This document shows positions 10,719-21,856 of a stretch of 64,000 bases of DNA, piece after piece; positions within the stretch are counted from its first letter, which is position 1, and each line of letters starts with the position of its first letter. Origin of the DNA: Zarea fungicola (lineage: Eukaryota > Ascomycota > Sordariomycetes > Hypocreales > Cordycipitaceae); the NCBI GenBank assembly GCA_900169235.1, contig FWCC01000122.1, positions 155,129-219,128 on the forward strand, read 5' to 3'. The notes below the pieces were generated by a model that was given only the letters and a program-made list of their open reading frames with translations, ran no database searches and was not told the DNA's origin. A program made the translations under genes and the position numbers.

Positions 10719-11885
10719 TTATTCCTTTTCCATATCTTTAGGGGCTGGGTCGCCGATACCGTCCTCGCCAATTGCAAACAGAGTATCGCTCTCGGGCAGA
10801 CACGGGCTGTCGTAAATCTTGGCAATACGCGTCTCTCCGCGGCCCTTTTTCAGACTAATTCTCGTAGTACTGGCATGTGCGATGATGTTACCACCAATTG
10901 GTTTCTTGGGATCGGGGTTAAACATGGCACTGGGGCCCCCATCGACCTGTGCGACGACCTGGTTCGTAATAACGACAGCAACGCCAAACTCATCGGCAAG
11001 ACGCTGCAGGGTGCGCATAAACTTGGCAAGATGAGTCTGACGATTGGATAGCTCGCCACGGCCGCAAAAGTCTGTGCGGTAGAGAGCTGTTGCGCTATCA
11101 ATAATAAGGAGAGAGAATCGGGTTTCGCACATCATGGCTGCGGCCTGGTTGAGCAGCTGCAGCTGGTGATCCGAGTTGTACGCGCGTGCGTATGCAACAT
11201 TATCGAGAACTTCTTCGCCGGAGAGGCCGAAGCGGTTGGCTGTGGACAGTAGACGGACTGGGCGGAATGTGCCTTCAGTATCGATATAGAGACACTTGCC
11301 TTCGCCTCCGCCCATGTCAAACGGAAGTTGGCAAGTTACGGCCAGAGTATGGCATATCTGACTCTTTCCGGTACGGAATTCACCAAATAGTTCAGTAATG
11401 GAGCCAGTTTCAATGCCACCCGCGAGCAGTGTATCAAGATTTTTGGAGCCGGTTGTGATTGAGATGAGCTCGCTTCGTCGCTGATGCATTTCCGTCGCAG
11501 TGGTGAAGCCCATGGGGACAAGCTTGGAGGCTAGGCAGTCTCAGTGTTAGCGTTAGCTTCGGGGAGCGATTCTTGGGCTAGAATACCTTCGCTTAGAATT
11601 TTGGTAGCCTTTTGTTCTGATATGCCTTTAATCTGTTCAAGCATACGGCGCGGGGTGTATGCCACTGCCTCGACCGTGTTGAAGCCGCCGTCGATGACCA
11701 GTTGAATATCTCGTTTTGTCAATCCAGCAATGCCCTGGTTTCTCCCAGCGTTAGTCGCCCTGAACTGCCATGGCCAAAACGACTGTCGTTCGACAAACCT
11801 CAAGTGCACTGAGCGGCGTTGGGGCACCAGGGCCACCCATGCCGCTCTCCTCTCCAATTTGGGGTTCGTCATATTCCTCAGCCAT
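10719..11885 (-). CDS. RAD51: Rad51 recombinase (RecA family)
   Basis: ATP-dependent strand-exchange protein that forms the nucleoprotein filament in homologous recombination. Exons 11885-11799, 11734-11587 and 11530-10719 join in frame to 348 residues, the usual length. Exon 1 is MAEEYDEP...PTPLSALE. Exon 2 holds the HhH DNA-binding region ([22 protein letters not shown], split here by family similarity). Exon 3 holds the ATPase core with Walker A GEFRTGKS (about 128-135), Walker [11 protein letters not shown], and loop regions [10 protein letters not shown] and [11 protein letters not shown]. Donors are GTTTGT (weaker) and GTATTC; the acceptor of intron 1 follows CTAAC. Very close to Neurospora MEI-3. 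An ACGCGT box lies about 110 bases upstream. Confidence 0.97.
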
Positions 11886-12449
11886 TCTGTATGGCACTTT
11901 ATAATTAATATGGTTACTCAATGCGCAAAATTTTGAGCGTGAATCGACAAATGGTGGTGCTTTTGAGTTAATCAGCACGTTGTTGTGGGAGAACGCGTTG
12001 GAGCGCGACCTGGCAGGCAGCCATACTAACGGGAAAACGCCAGGTCACGTGCAGAGTAATCAACCCCTTCCAGGCTTCCAGGGGCAAACTGGCGCGGGAG
12101 ATATCTGTAGTCGAAAATTAACTGAAGAAGTATACTGGGTAGGCTATTCTTCTATTAGGAGCAAACTTACTAGAAGCATGATGTTGTGTTGGATACATCG
12201 TATAAATCCCACATTACCGGCTTCATTATCCCGCTTACACCCGCTAGTTTACTGTCATCACAAGTTCAAAGAATTAAAGGAACCTTTCTTTGGTCAAAAG
12301 TCATTATTTATATATTGGTTTCTATGGCTACTCTACAGGCAAATTATAAGAGTGTCAGGTACAAAGTTCCAACGCCAAGTAATGCAACACTACTATGCTC
12401 AAGTCATGAGCCAACCAGCCACTACAATCGAATGCGTTTATAGGACGGA
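11886..12449. other. RAD51 promoter and HSP30 3' flank
   Basis: No gene supported. The frames 11980-12453 and 12186-12443 show no domain or splice support. Besides the ACGCGT box there is a TCACGTG palindrome at 12045-12051. Confidence 0.5.
11993..11998. promoter_or_regulatory. MluI cell-cycle box (ACGCGT) upstream of RAD51
   Basis: ACGCGT lies 108 bases upstream of the RAD51 start codon. MCB elements bound by MBF drive G1/S expression of DNA-synthesis and repair genes, including RAD51, in yeast. One hexamer is weak evidence alone; gene identity and position support it. Confidence 0.45.
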
Positions 12450-13166
12450 TTAGTTGATGGAGATGCGGATAGTCTCGTGCTTCTTAGCCTTGGGCACAGT
12501 GATGCTCAAGATGCCATCCTGGAAGCTGGCCTTGACGGTATCCTGGTCGACGCGGGCCGGGAAGCTAAAGGAACGTGCAAACTGACCGATGCTGCGCTCG
12601 CTGAGCCAGTATTTAGATGTATCAGCTGATGCAGTAGGATTGGCGATGGTGGCAGTTTCGGTCTCGGGAGTTGCGGGAGCAGTGTTGGAGGCTTCGCTCA
12701 CAACTTCAAAGCCATTTTCTTCCTGGATGCTGGCGTCGTCTTCGTCTGCAACGGTAGCCTGGTGCGAATTGCTTGAGGCAGATTCATCAGCAGGAGTCTG
12801 CTGCTGCTGAGTGACCTCTTCTGAAGCAGGAGTGCCATATGGAGAAGTGCCAGCGGTGTAGGTCCTGTCGACCTTGCCGCAAACAACAAGGGTCTGCGGC
12901 TCCGTGAACTCGATGCTCACGTCGCTCTTGTTCAGGCCAGGTAGCTCACCATGGAGCTCATATGTTTCAGCCGTCTCACGAACATCAAACCTGGGCTTCC
13001 AGTGAGAGACTGCGGGTTTGCGGTAGTACTGCTGCTTCTTGCATTGCGCGTTGGAAGCACGGCCGCAATGGCGCGAGGAAGACGATTCAAAGTCGTCAAG
13101 AAGACGGAAGAGAGGCACAAGGGAAGCCTCGGTGTTGTAGATGGTGCGAGGGAAGAAGGCGGCCAT
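12450..13166 (-). CDS. Small heat shock protein, HSP20/HSP30 family
   Basis: ATP-independent holdase chaperone with an alpha-crystallin domain. The frame is open with an ATG at 13223, but that ATG has a poor context (TATATGA), whereas the ATG at 13166 sits in CAAAATGGCC and gives a start like other fungal HSP30 proteins (MAAFFPRTIYN). The 238-residue product has the first half of the domain (RFDVRETAETYELHGELPGL, DVSIEF, LVVCGKVDR). A low-complexity Gln/Ser/Glu/Ala/Thr insertion of about 75 residues follows. The second half comes last (FARSFSFPARVD, VKASFQDGILSITVPK). Such a split domain is characteristic of filamentous-ascomycete HSP30. A TATA box and HSE-like half-sites lie upstream. No intron. 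Confidence 0.93.
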   Translation of the reverse strand: MAAFFPRTIYNTEASLVPLFRLLDDFESSSSRHCGRASNAQCKKQQYYRKPAVSHWKPRFDVRETAETYELHGELPGLNKSDVSIEFTEPQTLVVCGKVDRTYTAGTSPYGTPASEEVTQQQQTPADESASSNSHQATVADEDDASIQEENGFEVVSEASNTAPATPETETATIANPTASADTSKYWLSERSIGQFARSFSFPARVDQDTVKASFQDGILSITVPKAKKHETIRISIN

Positions 13167-13320
13167 TTTGTGGGTTGTGGTGTTGTTTCTTGAAGTTCTG
13201 CTAGAGACTCTGAAAGTGTTCATATAAGAAAAAGGAAGAGGGTAATGAGTTTGTGATGTGAGTATATGAGTGTGTGATATGGAAAATAAAACAAAAAATT
13301 CAAAGGACTCATGATGGTGC

Positions 13321-13326
13321 TTTATA
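13321..13326 (-). promoter_or_regulatory. TATA box of the HSP30 gene
   Basis: TATAAA on the minus strand, 155 bases upstream of the preferred start codon; strong TATA boxes are usual in heat-shock genes. Confidence 0.5.
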
Positions 13327-13383
13327 GTCTAGGGAGCATTGAATCTCCTGCAGGCTGAAGGCAATATTCGTCATGGTGTTGGT

Positions 13384-13391
13384 TTCTAGAA
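13384..13391. promoter_or_regulatory. Heat-shock-element-like site TTCnnGAA
   Basis: TTCtaGAA, a two-unit HSE core, 58 bases upstream of the TATA box of the HSP30 gene. A further inverted pair, GAAtcTTC, lies at 13485-13492. Canonical HSEs have three or more units, so these are partial. Confidence 0.45.
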
Positions 13392-13484
13392 TCATGGTGA
13401 ATCCGCTGGCAACTTACAAAGCCGTGGATTTCGAAGCAGGTGTTGGGTAGCTTGGAACCCACTGGAAGTCGTCAGATGGTGCTA

Positions 13485-13492
13485 GAATCTTC
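13485..13492. promoter_or_regulatory. Second heat-shock-element-like site GAAnnTTC
   Basis: GAAtcTTC upstream of the HSP30 gene; with the site at 13384 it makes two HSF-type dimeric sites about 100 bases apart. Binding is inferred. Confidence 0.4.
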
Positions 13493-14511
13493 CACTAAAA
13501 CTGGCCAGTCCGGTGAGCTTCCTGCGTCAAACCATGAACCTATAGCGGTAATTACATTTCTGACTAGAATAATGAATGTTAAAGACGTAAAAACAGCTTT
13601 GGTTCTATGATGAAAATTATTTTCTTCATCTTTCCCATGTCAGATTGAATCCATGACATATAGTGGCTGACCTAGCCACAGTCCCAAATAGGAAATGCAG
13701 ATCTTTTGCGATGACGTCACGGCCCTGAGATGGTGGAAACCTCATCCTTCAGTTTGCGAGTGGTACCGGATACTAAAGCGCGGGGACGGGGTGTCGATTG
13801 ATTCATCACATTTCATGGCTGGGTACTCTGGGGAATTCCATGTACGTAGTGAGCGCATCGTGGTGACACTTCGCGGCCGGGGCATCGCGAGTGGCCACTT
13901 GCATATCAGTGGACAGTCCTCAATATACTAGCAATGCTAAAGCCCAGAAGTTTCTTGTCTATAAACAGTAGAATGCACAGCCACAGTACGACAACATTTG
14001 CTGTACTTGTAAAATTCGTGGTGTGGTTGTGACGCCAAACTGACCGAGCCCTCCACTTGTCAAGCCACACTTCTGCCGACGTGATGCCAGAGCCGGAGTC
14101 GAAGGACATAGAATCGTGGTTTCGGCCCGCTCGAGATTTTAGTCGATTGCCATTCTTGTTAAACCGTCGTGTGCAGGTAGTTCCATGGTTTACGTTTACA
14201 GTGATATGTATTTCGAGCGTGGAAAGTTCCCAATTAAGGATTAGCCAGCAGTGGCTGATCTGTGCAGTGGAATCAACATCACCATATAGGAAGAACGATA
14301 CCTCAGAGAGCCCCCTGCAACACATGAAGATATACATTGCTTTATAATAAAAGAAGCTAACAAAGCTGAAGTATCGCATGTCATGTCCACCGGTGAGCCG
14401 CGTGCTCTGCTTATCCCACAAAAATCAATGCAGGTTGCACGGCAGATCTCTAATTGCCTTAGCGTATTTGCGGAGTACCTGTTCAAATTAGTCTCCAAAC
14501 TGTCTCGCTCA
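13493..14511. other. Region between HSP30 promoter and YTH gene
   Basis: No gene firmly supported. A minus-strand frame from an ATG at 14379 to 13906 would encode 157 residues with hydrophobic stretches, directly downstream of the YTH gene. It has no family resemblance and may be chance. A possible last exon of the YTH gene (ending at 14459) lies at the right edge. Confidence 0.4.
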
Positions 14512-16524
14512 TTAATATAAATAAATACCTCTCAGATCATCCACAAATCGTGCAGCTGATACGGTGTTGGAGTTGTGGTTCAGTAGCCCAAGTAGTCGTA
14601 ATGCAACAGATGGCTCGAGTTCTGTACCGTCTCGAGCGATTTTTACTTCCCGATTTGAGTTCCAAGGATTACGCAATCCTCTAGTGCGATAAAATGGTAG
14701 GCGGACAGTTGAGAGCCACTCAAGGTGGAAGGGTCTGCCCCATGTCTGCATCTCCTCGTCCACTTCTTCTGCATATTTGCTGCTCGCGGCTTCGGCTTTG
14801 CCATGCATGGTTTCGCCTTCGTCATCATTACCCTCGACAGTATTCGATTCAACTTCCCAGAACATGGTTCCTCGTGCAGAATCGTCGATTACTCGGCCCT
14901 TTGGGGTATTATCTCTCGCCTCGATGGTAACGACTTTCAATGATTCGCTTTCGTCGGCTGTCTGGGCGTGCGACGCAAATTGGATTGCGGCGTCTGGATC
15001 TTGGTTGATCTCGGACGCCATTCGAGCGAAGCCAAAATATTCACCAGATTTGTTCGCTGAAAAAATCAAGTACACATTATCAGCGGTCTGTTGCCATGTA
15101 TTGTTAGCGCATTCTACACGTCAATAGAGTCGCAATGCTATACCTTGAACGCATTATTGAGAAGCTCCTCGTTGTGCGATTGGGTTGCCCAAAGACCGGT
15201 CCTGACACTCAACTCCAAGTCCTCTCGGGTCAAGCTTTTGAGGACAAAGAATCGATCTTGACGGCCACTTGTGTCGCTGCCCTTTCTGTCAACAGAGTTC
15301 TCTGAAACTCGCCTCTCAGATGGGCTCGATCGGTCCAACTTTGGAGATGATGATTGCTCTAATCTATGCCCTGAAATAGTTGGAGAGGTAGGGCTACTTG
15401 TCCCAGCCGCGATGATGATTGGATTGTCCGATGCTCCATCGGCAGTAGTCTTTCGTAGTCGACAAACAAGCCGCACTGATTGAAACTTTGAGTCGTGAAG
15501 TATTTTTTGAGCATCCACGGATTCGTTTTCTTCCCTGAAATTGGCAAAGGCACAATTGCTCTTCGCTATCAAAAAGACAGACTGAAGCACTGGTGCCAAC
15601 TCGCATATATGGCGTACGAGACTCATAAGATCGGTCTGGGGCGGAAGATTTCCGATCCATACAGCATGTCCTAATATATTATATTAGTTCTATAGAATGT
15701 ATATTTGCGTAAGATTTGCCTTACCGCCTTGGTGTGGTTTTCTAGGCGGCCCGCGGAGAGGATTCTGTAGGCGACCAATATCTGCTTTATCGGCTTGTTA
15801 GTTATGGAGAACTGTATATTACTGCCAAATTAAAAATCGTACCTGATTGTGCCATTTGTTCCCTATGAGACCTGTTTGCTCTATTCGGTGACCGCCGAGC
15901 CTGGGGTCGCCAGGGAGGGTACACATATTCGTGTCGATTGACTATGTATTCTGGTCGTTGATGATTCTGGTTGTGAAACTGAGGTGGTTGCTGGTAATAT
16001 CCAGGAGGCTGTTGATGGTTCATGACATATTGCATTGGATAGTAACTGACATTGTCTCGTTCCTGCAATGGCTGTTGCCCAGCATTTGCAGGGTAGTATT
16101 GATGCGTATGTGGCTGATGTACGTAGTATCCGGGGATCATCATCGATCCATGCTCTGGTCCAACGAAATGGTTGTGTGGCATGAGTTGCATGACTGGGTG
16201 CGAAGTCTGCTGGTTGTATTGAGGAAGGTGTCCCCTTGGTGGCGGTGGGTTTCGGTAGCCGCCACGAGGCAGCGCGTCAGCCATTCTTGTCATATGGAAG
16301 GACCCTCTATTATGTGCAGAAGATGGTGTATTTGTATCATGGGGTGTTTCGGCAGCTGGTGTTTGCTGTGCTGAAAGTGACTGCTCTGTTGCAGGTCCGG
16401 CACGTGTCACGGACTTGTGAGCTGACGGAGACTGTGCCAACGAAACAACTGCCTTGCTCTGATATTCTGAGGCCTTTGACTGCGGAATTGGTGGGGGAAT
16501 TGGTGGAGAGGACATGTCGCCCAT
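14512..16524 (-). CDS. RRM plus YTH domain RNA-binding protein (YTHDC1-like m6A reader)
   Basis: Likely reader of N6-methyladenosine in RNA. Exons 16524-15843, 15781-15725, 15670-15144 and 15087-14512 join in frame (about 613 residues). The N-terminal 227 residues are disordered and rich in Pro, Gln, His and Tyr. An RRM follows (about 248-325; RNP2-like HAVWIGNLPP, RNP1-like NCAFANF). The C-terminal YTH domain (about 383-600) shows RFFVLKSL, LWATQ (cage Trp about 407), VYLIFSANKSGEYFGFARM and, after a long insertion, FHLEWLS, LPFYRTRGLRNPWN and VKIARDGTELE. The last block closely matches YTHDC1. The frame is open upstream of 16524 without an ATG, so an upstream coding exon is possible. At the 3' end, splicing GTATTT..AACAG would replace the last four residues and end at 14459. 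Confidence 0.9.
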
Positions 16525-19500
16525 GCTGTGGTGCCCAGGTTCAAGGTTCGGTTTGAGGAAGAATTTTTCTAGATTTTCTTCTTTGAGCCCGTCCAAACGT
16601 AAACATAAAGACGTTCAGTAAGTTTGGGCTAATAAACTCTTCACAGACGGGGATGTTTGCTAAATTTTGGTTCAGCTTCGAGAACGTCAGATAGTGAAAG
16701 TAAGCGAGCGGCGGTGTGAACTGGTTTGTCTAGGTCCTTCTAAAGACTGTTGTAGTATTGTAAGCAACACTCTACTACTGATTTGACGTAGAAAAGTTGC
16801 AAAGGGGGGTTCGTGTCGGCCACCTGCGCTTGCGGTTTAATATAGACCTCTGTTGAGAGATCCAGGACCCTCGTCAGTAATTTTCGAAAGCGAGTTACGC
16901 CTCAAAAATTAATGAAGTCGTTTTGCGAGCTTCAGAGGTAAAAAATGGGTTTGCAGTTGTCCTCGTCTTTTTTATCCCCTTTCCAATTGCTGGGAGCGTG
17001 CGTATTGGAGGATTATATTGGAAAGTATCGATCAAGTCCTGATAGGGCTGTTTGCCAGTGTCTGCCCACTGGGACTGATAAAGTGAGGCAAAGCTGCCGT
17101 TTTTGGTCGCAGTATTATCCTTGGCAGTTTTATCCAAATTCTCTCCCAGTGATATTGTGTAAGCAGAGAAGATGGATGGATGGAAGCGTTGACGCAAGGA
17201 TGCGCTAGAGAGCCTCGGCGGGTGTAAATAGGAAGTAGTCTCTTAAAAGAGAACCACCAAAAAATGCGGCGTCTCTTTAGAGGGAAGAACCGTTATGGAA
17301 ACTGTGGAAGGAAAACGGTACAGACGCCTTATAACGTGTGGGATCAGCCTGGTTCGAGCTGTTCGGTCGGCCTTGGTTTGGGCCCTGATTTACAGCAAGG
17401 CTATTATTGAACAGCCAGAACCTTGTCTGTAGAACTGCCTGGAGGATCAGCGAGGTTTATAGGTAGGTAGCGAAAAGTTCGCCTACAGCGTTAAGAGCTC
17501 CTGGCCGTGTACCCAAAATTTGGTGTGGAGGCTGTATACGCGATCCGTGGCCTAGCATGTATAGTAGCTGTGCGTTTACAGGAACAGGGAATTTGTAGAG
17601 AGCGCCACGACGACTTTGCCACAGTCGCCGAATGGGAACCTTGGTTTTCTTCAAAGCCACAGGGTCAAGCGAATTGAATTATATCGGGTGAACGAGGCGC
17701 TGTGGAATCGCTGAAGTGGGCGCGTTGGTGGACTCCACGGCGGCAAATAGAGAACGATGACGACGACGAAAAGAATAGGGGAATTGTACCAATAGAGTTA
17801 AATGTGCGAAAATGAGAAACTGGCGGATGATGTGGCCAACAGAGCGCCGATAGTTTAAAGGTGAGGATGAATGTACAGGATCTCGGCGGGTCACACCTGG
17901 TCCATAGGGCGTTCTGCTATTCAACGGGTTCTTTAAATGGTATTAATCGGCAAGCACCATGCAGGTCAACGAAGTGGCATTTACAGGTAGAAAATTTTAG
18001 ATATAAGTACCTGTTTCTATGTTTAGTTGGCCGTCAACTTGATGTCAGCAGGGCACCAGTACATGATCGGTTGCTTTAAACTGTATACGGCTGGGTAAAG
18101 CCTCCACTGTCAAAGACATGGAACATGGCAGAAAATAGTGACAAGTCGGAACAATTTTGTGCAACGCGCCATGCTAATTGGGCTGGACTTTGACTTTTTG
18201 CCACTCCTGCGCATCCAGGAACGGTCTCTGGGCGAAAATTGGGGAGACGCCTAGGATGTTCCACCAGGCAAGCCACAGCAAAACCGGTTCTTTGAGCCTT
18301 GTGATGACAATGTGAGCACAAAGGCTGGGGCCACCCGCGCCAGGCCCGTTTCTTGGCGGAGACCTGTGGCTGAAGTGGATGGCCTGGACCAGCAAAATAA
18401 TGTTGGGCACCATTCCCTGGGCCAGGATTCCTGGAACGGTAACTTTGTAGGTTGAAGCGGTCATTCCACTGTCTATACTGGTCCTGCCGACTTTCTCTCG
18501 GAAGGCATGCAAATTTTTTTAATAAAATTGAAAAAAAAAAAAAAAATTTGGCTCGCCCTCCTGGATTGGCGAGCTAAGTATAGAGAATGTGGCTGTATAA
18601 CGAAACGGTGGCAATGTCGTACTTGGGAAACCAAAGCAACCTTCATCGCAGGCATCACTTGCAGGTAGCATGCGCGCCGTGTCACTAGCTAGCAGTAATT
18701 CAAATGGTGACGCGGATTATTTTTGTGCCTTGCGAGTGTATGTACAGTCCCAGTGATTCGATAGATTTCCAACAGACGGTGGACAGGCATTGTGGCTGAT
18801 CACTCCCAGTAACAGCTCGGCCGCCACACCCACATCGGAACGGGGGTCGTGTGGCGGCTACGTGGAGGCCCAATCCCAGCTGCTGGTCACATTTCCGTTT
18901 CGGACAGCGTCGTTGATCATGGTGTTTCTCTGACGTATGTGTGGCACAGGACCCTTATTATCGGATTAGCCTAGGTGCAATCTCTCATGCTCACGTTTAT
19001 GGGCTATTGAATGACATGCGGTTACTTGGTATTTTTCGGATGGCTATGGGTATTATTTGTTACCATATCTGATGCTCGATTTGAAGTTGTATTAGAAAGC
19101 TTGCTGTCGTAGGTAGCAAGTGAGCACCAAGGGCCAACTCTGGTGGGAGAATGGAGCTTTGCGTTGTCATCTATGTGTTGTCGTCATCTTGGACAGGAAT
19201 GCGGATTGAGAATTCCCATTGATTTTCGAACGCATATATCAGATATGCATTCATGTGAGACGATCGGATTTCGCTAGGTTTGTCGCGCACATCATGATAT
19301 CATCATCTTTGCATGCTCATCCACATTGGGGCAGCCTCATCGTCTGATGTGCTCTGCAACTGAGGCTCCAATCGATAACAAAAAGCTTCGCGAGGCTACC
19401 GGAAGTGTAGCCGCACACCCATCAATCTCTAACCAGTAGGTTATGTACTCCCTCCGTACAAAAGTGTGAAAACTGAACCCTTGGCACGTGCTAGACCCTT

Positions 19501-21856
19501 TCCGTCCACGCCAGCCCCGCCGTGAGGACCCTTGATATTCTTGGTTACGGGAGCCCAGGGGACTTCTGTCAGGGTTCGGGGCAGGGATCAATTCAGGGAT
19601 TTATTAGCCGTGCAGGCTGGGGCGTGCACCAGCCGGAATAAAAGCTCCGGGCATGTTCACAGAGGAAACATTGCAAGCAGGATAAAGGACATCCTTGCGA
19701 AAATGAGTTGAATCTTTTGTGGCTTATTTCTATTAATTGCAATGAGGTCGAGAAGTGTTACGAAATCTCTTATGCCATTTAAGAGTATCTATGTATGTTG
19801 CCATGTCCGCGTCGTGAAAAAACCGCCAGGCAGCTATGATGCCAATCTCACAGGAAGATTTCACGTGACGCAGAAATCCAGAAATTGGTAGGATGCGGCC
19901 GAGACGCATTGGAAAAGCAACGAAAATTGTGTTTCAAGTGTCAATTTTATTGAGCGCCTGGTTGCTTCGTGCAGATACCTTCAGAGGCGCATACTAGGCC
20001 CATCATCACTCGACCCACACCGCAGACCGCTGGGTTATGACGACATGAACCCTACCCCGAAACATGCACTTCTGGCAAACTGAATTGAAAATTGATTTTC
20101 GTTCGGAATAGCCCAGATGTATGTAGATCCAGATTCCCCGACGATTGCAGTCTACAGCACCGCCACACAAAACATGGCAACAGCATAAATGAGTCACAAC
20201 GTAGAACAGTGATGTATTTCGCACAGCGGATGTCAGAGCTTGAGATGAGATCCTTGCTTGGGCCATGGCCAGCCACAGAAACACTTATACCCCAAGCTGC
20301 CAATGAGAGGTTCATGCAAGTAATTGAATTACTGCCTGTGCTAGATAGGAACCATGTGACCACGGAACCCGCTGCGAAACGCAACCAACTTGGATAATTC
20401 TGCACCTTACTCCATAATCCTTGCGCCTTTCTGGCACAGAACTGGCTTGAAGAGTACTGGAAGCGACCAGAAAAGGAATGACGAAGGAGTCCTCAGCCAC
20501 AAGGACCTGGGTATATTGCTGGGTCAAGCCACTGAAAACAAGGCAAAACAAGAGGTCTTGGCCCCGCTCTTGCCCGTGTCCACAGAACAGAGTCAGGGTT
20601 CTGTATCCTTGTTTGAACAGCAAACCTGCTTTCCATATGCTCCAAATATAAAATGAAAAATTTGCCAGTGTCTAGCATGATTTCTCGATGTCGTGGAAAG
20701 TATTGCGCATAAATGTGCCAACAGATTTTTTACTTGGTTTCTCTCTGCTCGCTGCTGTACATGCGTAGCTTTGTTGTCGAGCGACGCCAGCTGTTGCCCC
20801 CATAGCCCACCAGACCGTCCCACTGCTGCACAAATAACGGCTTGCTTACATGTGTTCAGCACTCATGCACCCTCCGAAAAATTGCGTTGCTAATAAGTGT
20901 TTAAAATATGTACTGCAGAGCTATAAACATGCATCTGAGTTTGCGTGGGTTGGTGATGGTCGTAACGTTGGGCGTTTCAGAATATTCATCACCGAAATCC
21001 ACGTCACAGAGTCAGCAAATGAGCGACATGCTTGGCGATAGGAAATTAACACGAAATACGCCGGATATGTGATGGGGATGCTTTGTCCCAAGATAAATAT
21101 GTTGCAAAAACACCACTGCGTGTATTCAAATAATACCGAGTAGGGAGTGGATACTCTGTCTCTCATCCATCTCCACTACGAAAATTAACTGCAATGTTCT
21201 ATAGGGTAGGTTATGTTACCTGCTCAGCAGTATATCGAACTGATAACGTGCTCTCGCCTGTGAGAAAAGAGTCTTCGTTCCAGAAAGATTTCACACTAAA
21301 TCCGAAATCCAGAGCTGTTATGCTCGAAATTTAGGATTAATAGGCTTAGCTCCAAGCCAGAAGTTCGTAATGACGGCGGCTCTGCTGTCTTCATCGAAAC
21401 ATTTGTAAAATGATGAACATCCATAGCCGTTGCTGGAATTTCTCATGACATAATCTCCACACAGTTCAAGATGCATTGAATCTAGCATGAAAAAAGACGT
21501 CCGTGACAATCAACTGGATTAAATGAGTAATCCACACCTGTAGTCAGGCATTAAAATACAAGCACGCGCAATGGACAGTCAGAAACAGTGGCTTAAGGTT
21601 CATGGCGAGCAGTACAATCCGACAAAGAGAGCTCTGCCCAGACACTTCATACTCCAAATGTCATCCGTCAGCATGTGATCCCCGGAGATAAAATCCCAGG
21701 AGAACTCATACACACAAATAATACCACAATATGTAAACTCCGCATGGTAAAATCCAAATTCATTAGTCGGCAGTTACACCGTGAAACATAACAATCCATT
21801 TGTAAGCCTCAAGCTGTATAATGAGCACAGTTGTTGTACATATGCAGCTCAATCCC
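16525..21856. other. 5.3 kb stretch with no supportable gene
   Basis: I find no conserved coding sequence on either strand. Open frames (for example 16895-17197 minus, 18174-18512 minus, 20092-20397 plus, 20312-20623 minus) are short, mostly lack ATG or overlap each other, and show no domains. The right part of 16525-16700 should hold the YTH promoter. Notable features are a hairpin beside an A16 tract (18531-18574) and several CA/TG-rich stretches. It may contain ncRNAs or lineage-specific genes that cannot be recognised by reading. Confidence 0.45.
18531..18574 (-). other. Hairpin followed by T16 on the minus strand
   Basis: A perfect 7-bp stem (GCTCGCC 18551-18557 with GGCGAGC 18568-18574, 10-base loop) lies next to a 16-base A run (18531-18546). 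Read on the minus strand this is a stem followed by AAA and a T16 run. It could end a Pol III transcript, or be a retroposed poly(A) junction or chance. No A/B-box pair is evident upstream. Confidence 0.3.

Noticed and set aside
13906..14379. 157-codon minus-strand frame downstream of the YTH gene
   Set aside because: No family resemblance, unusual composition, and partly overlaps possible YTH 3' UTR; left open but not called.
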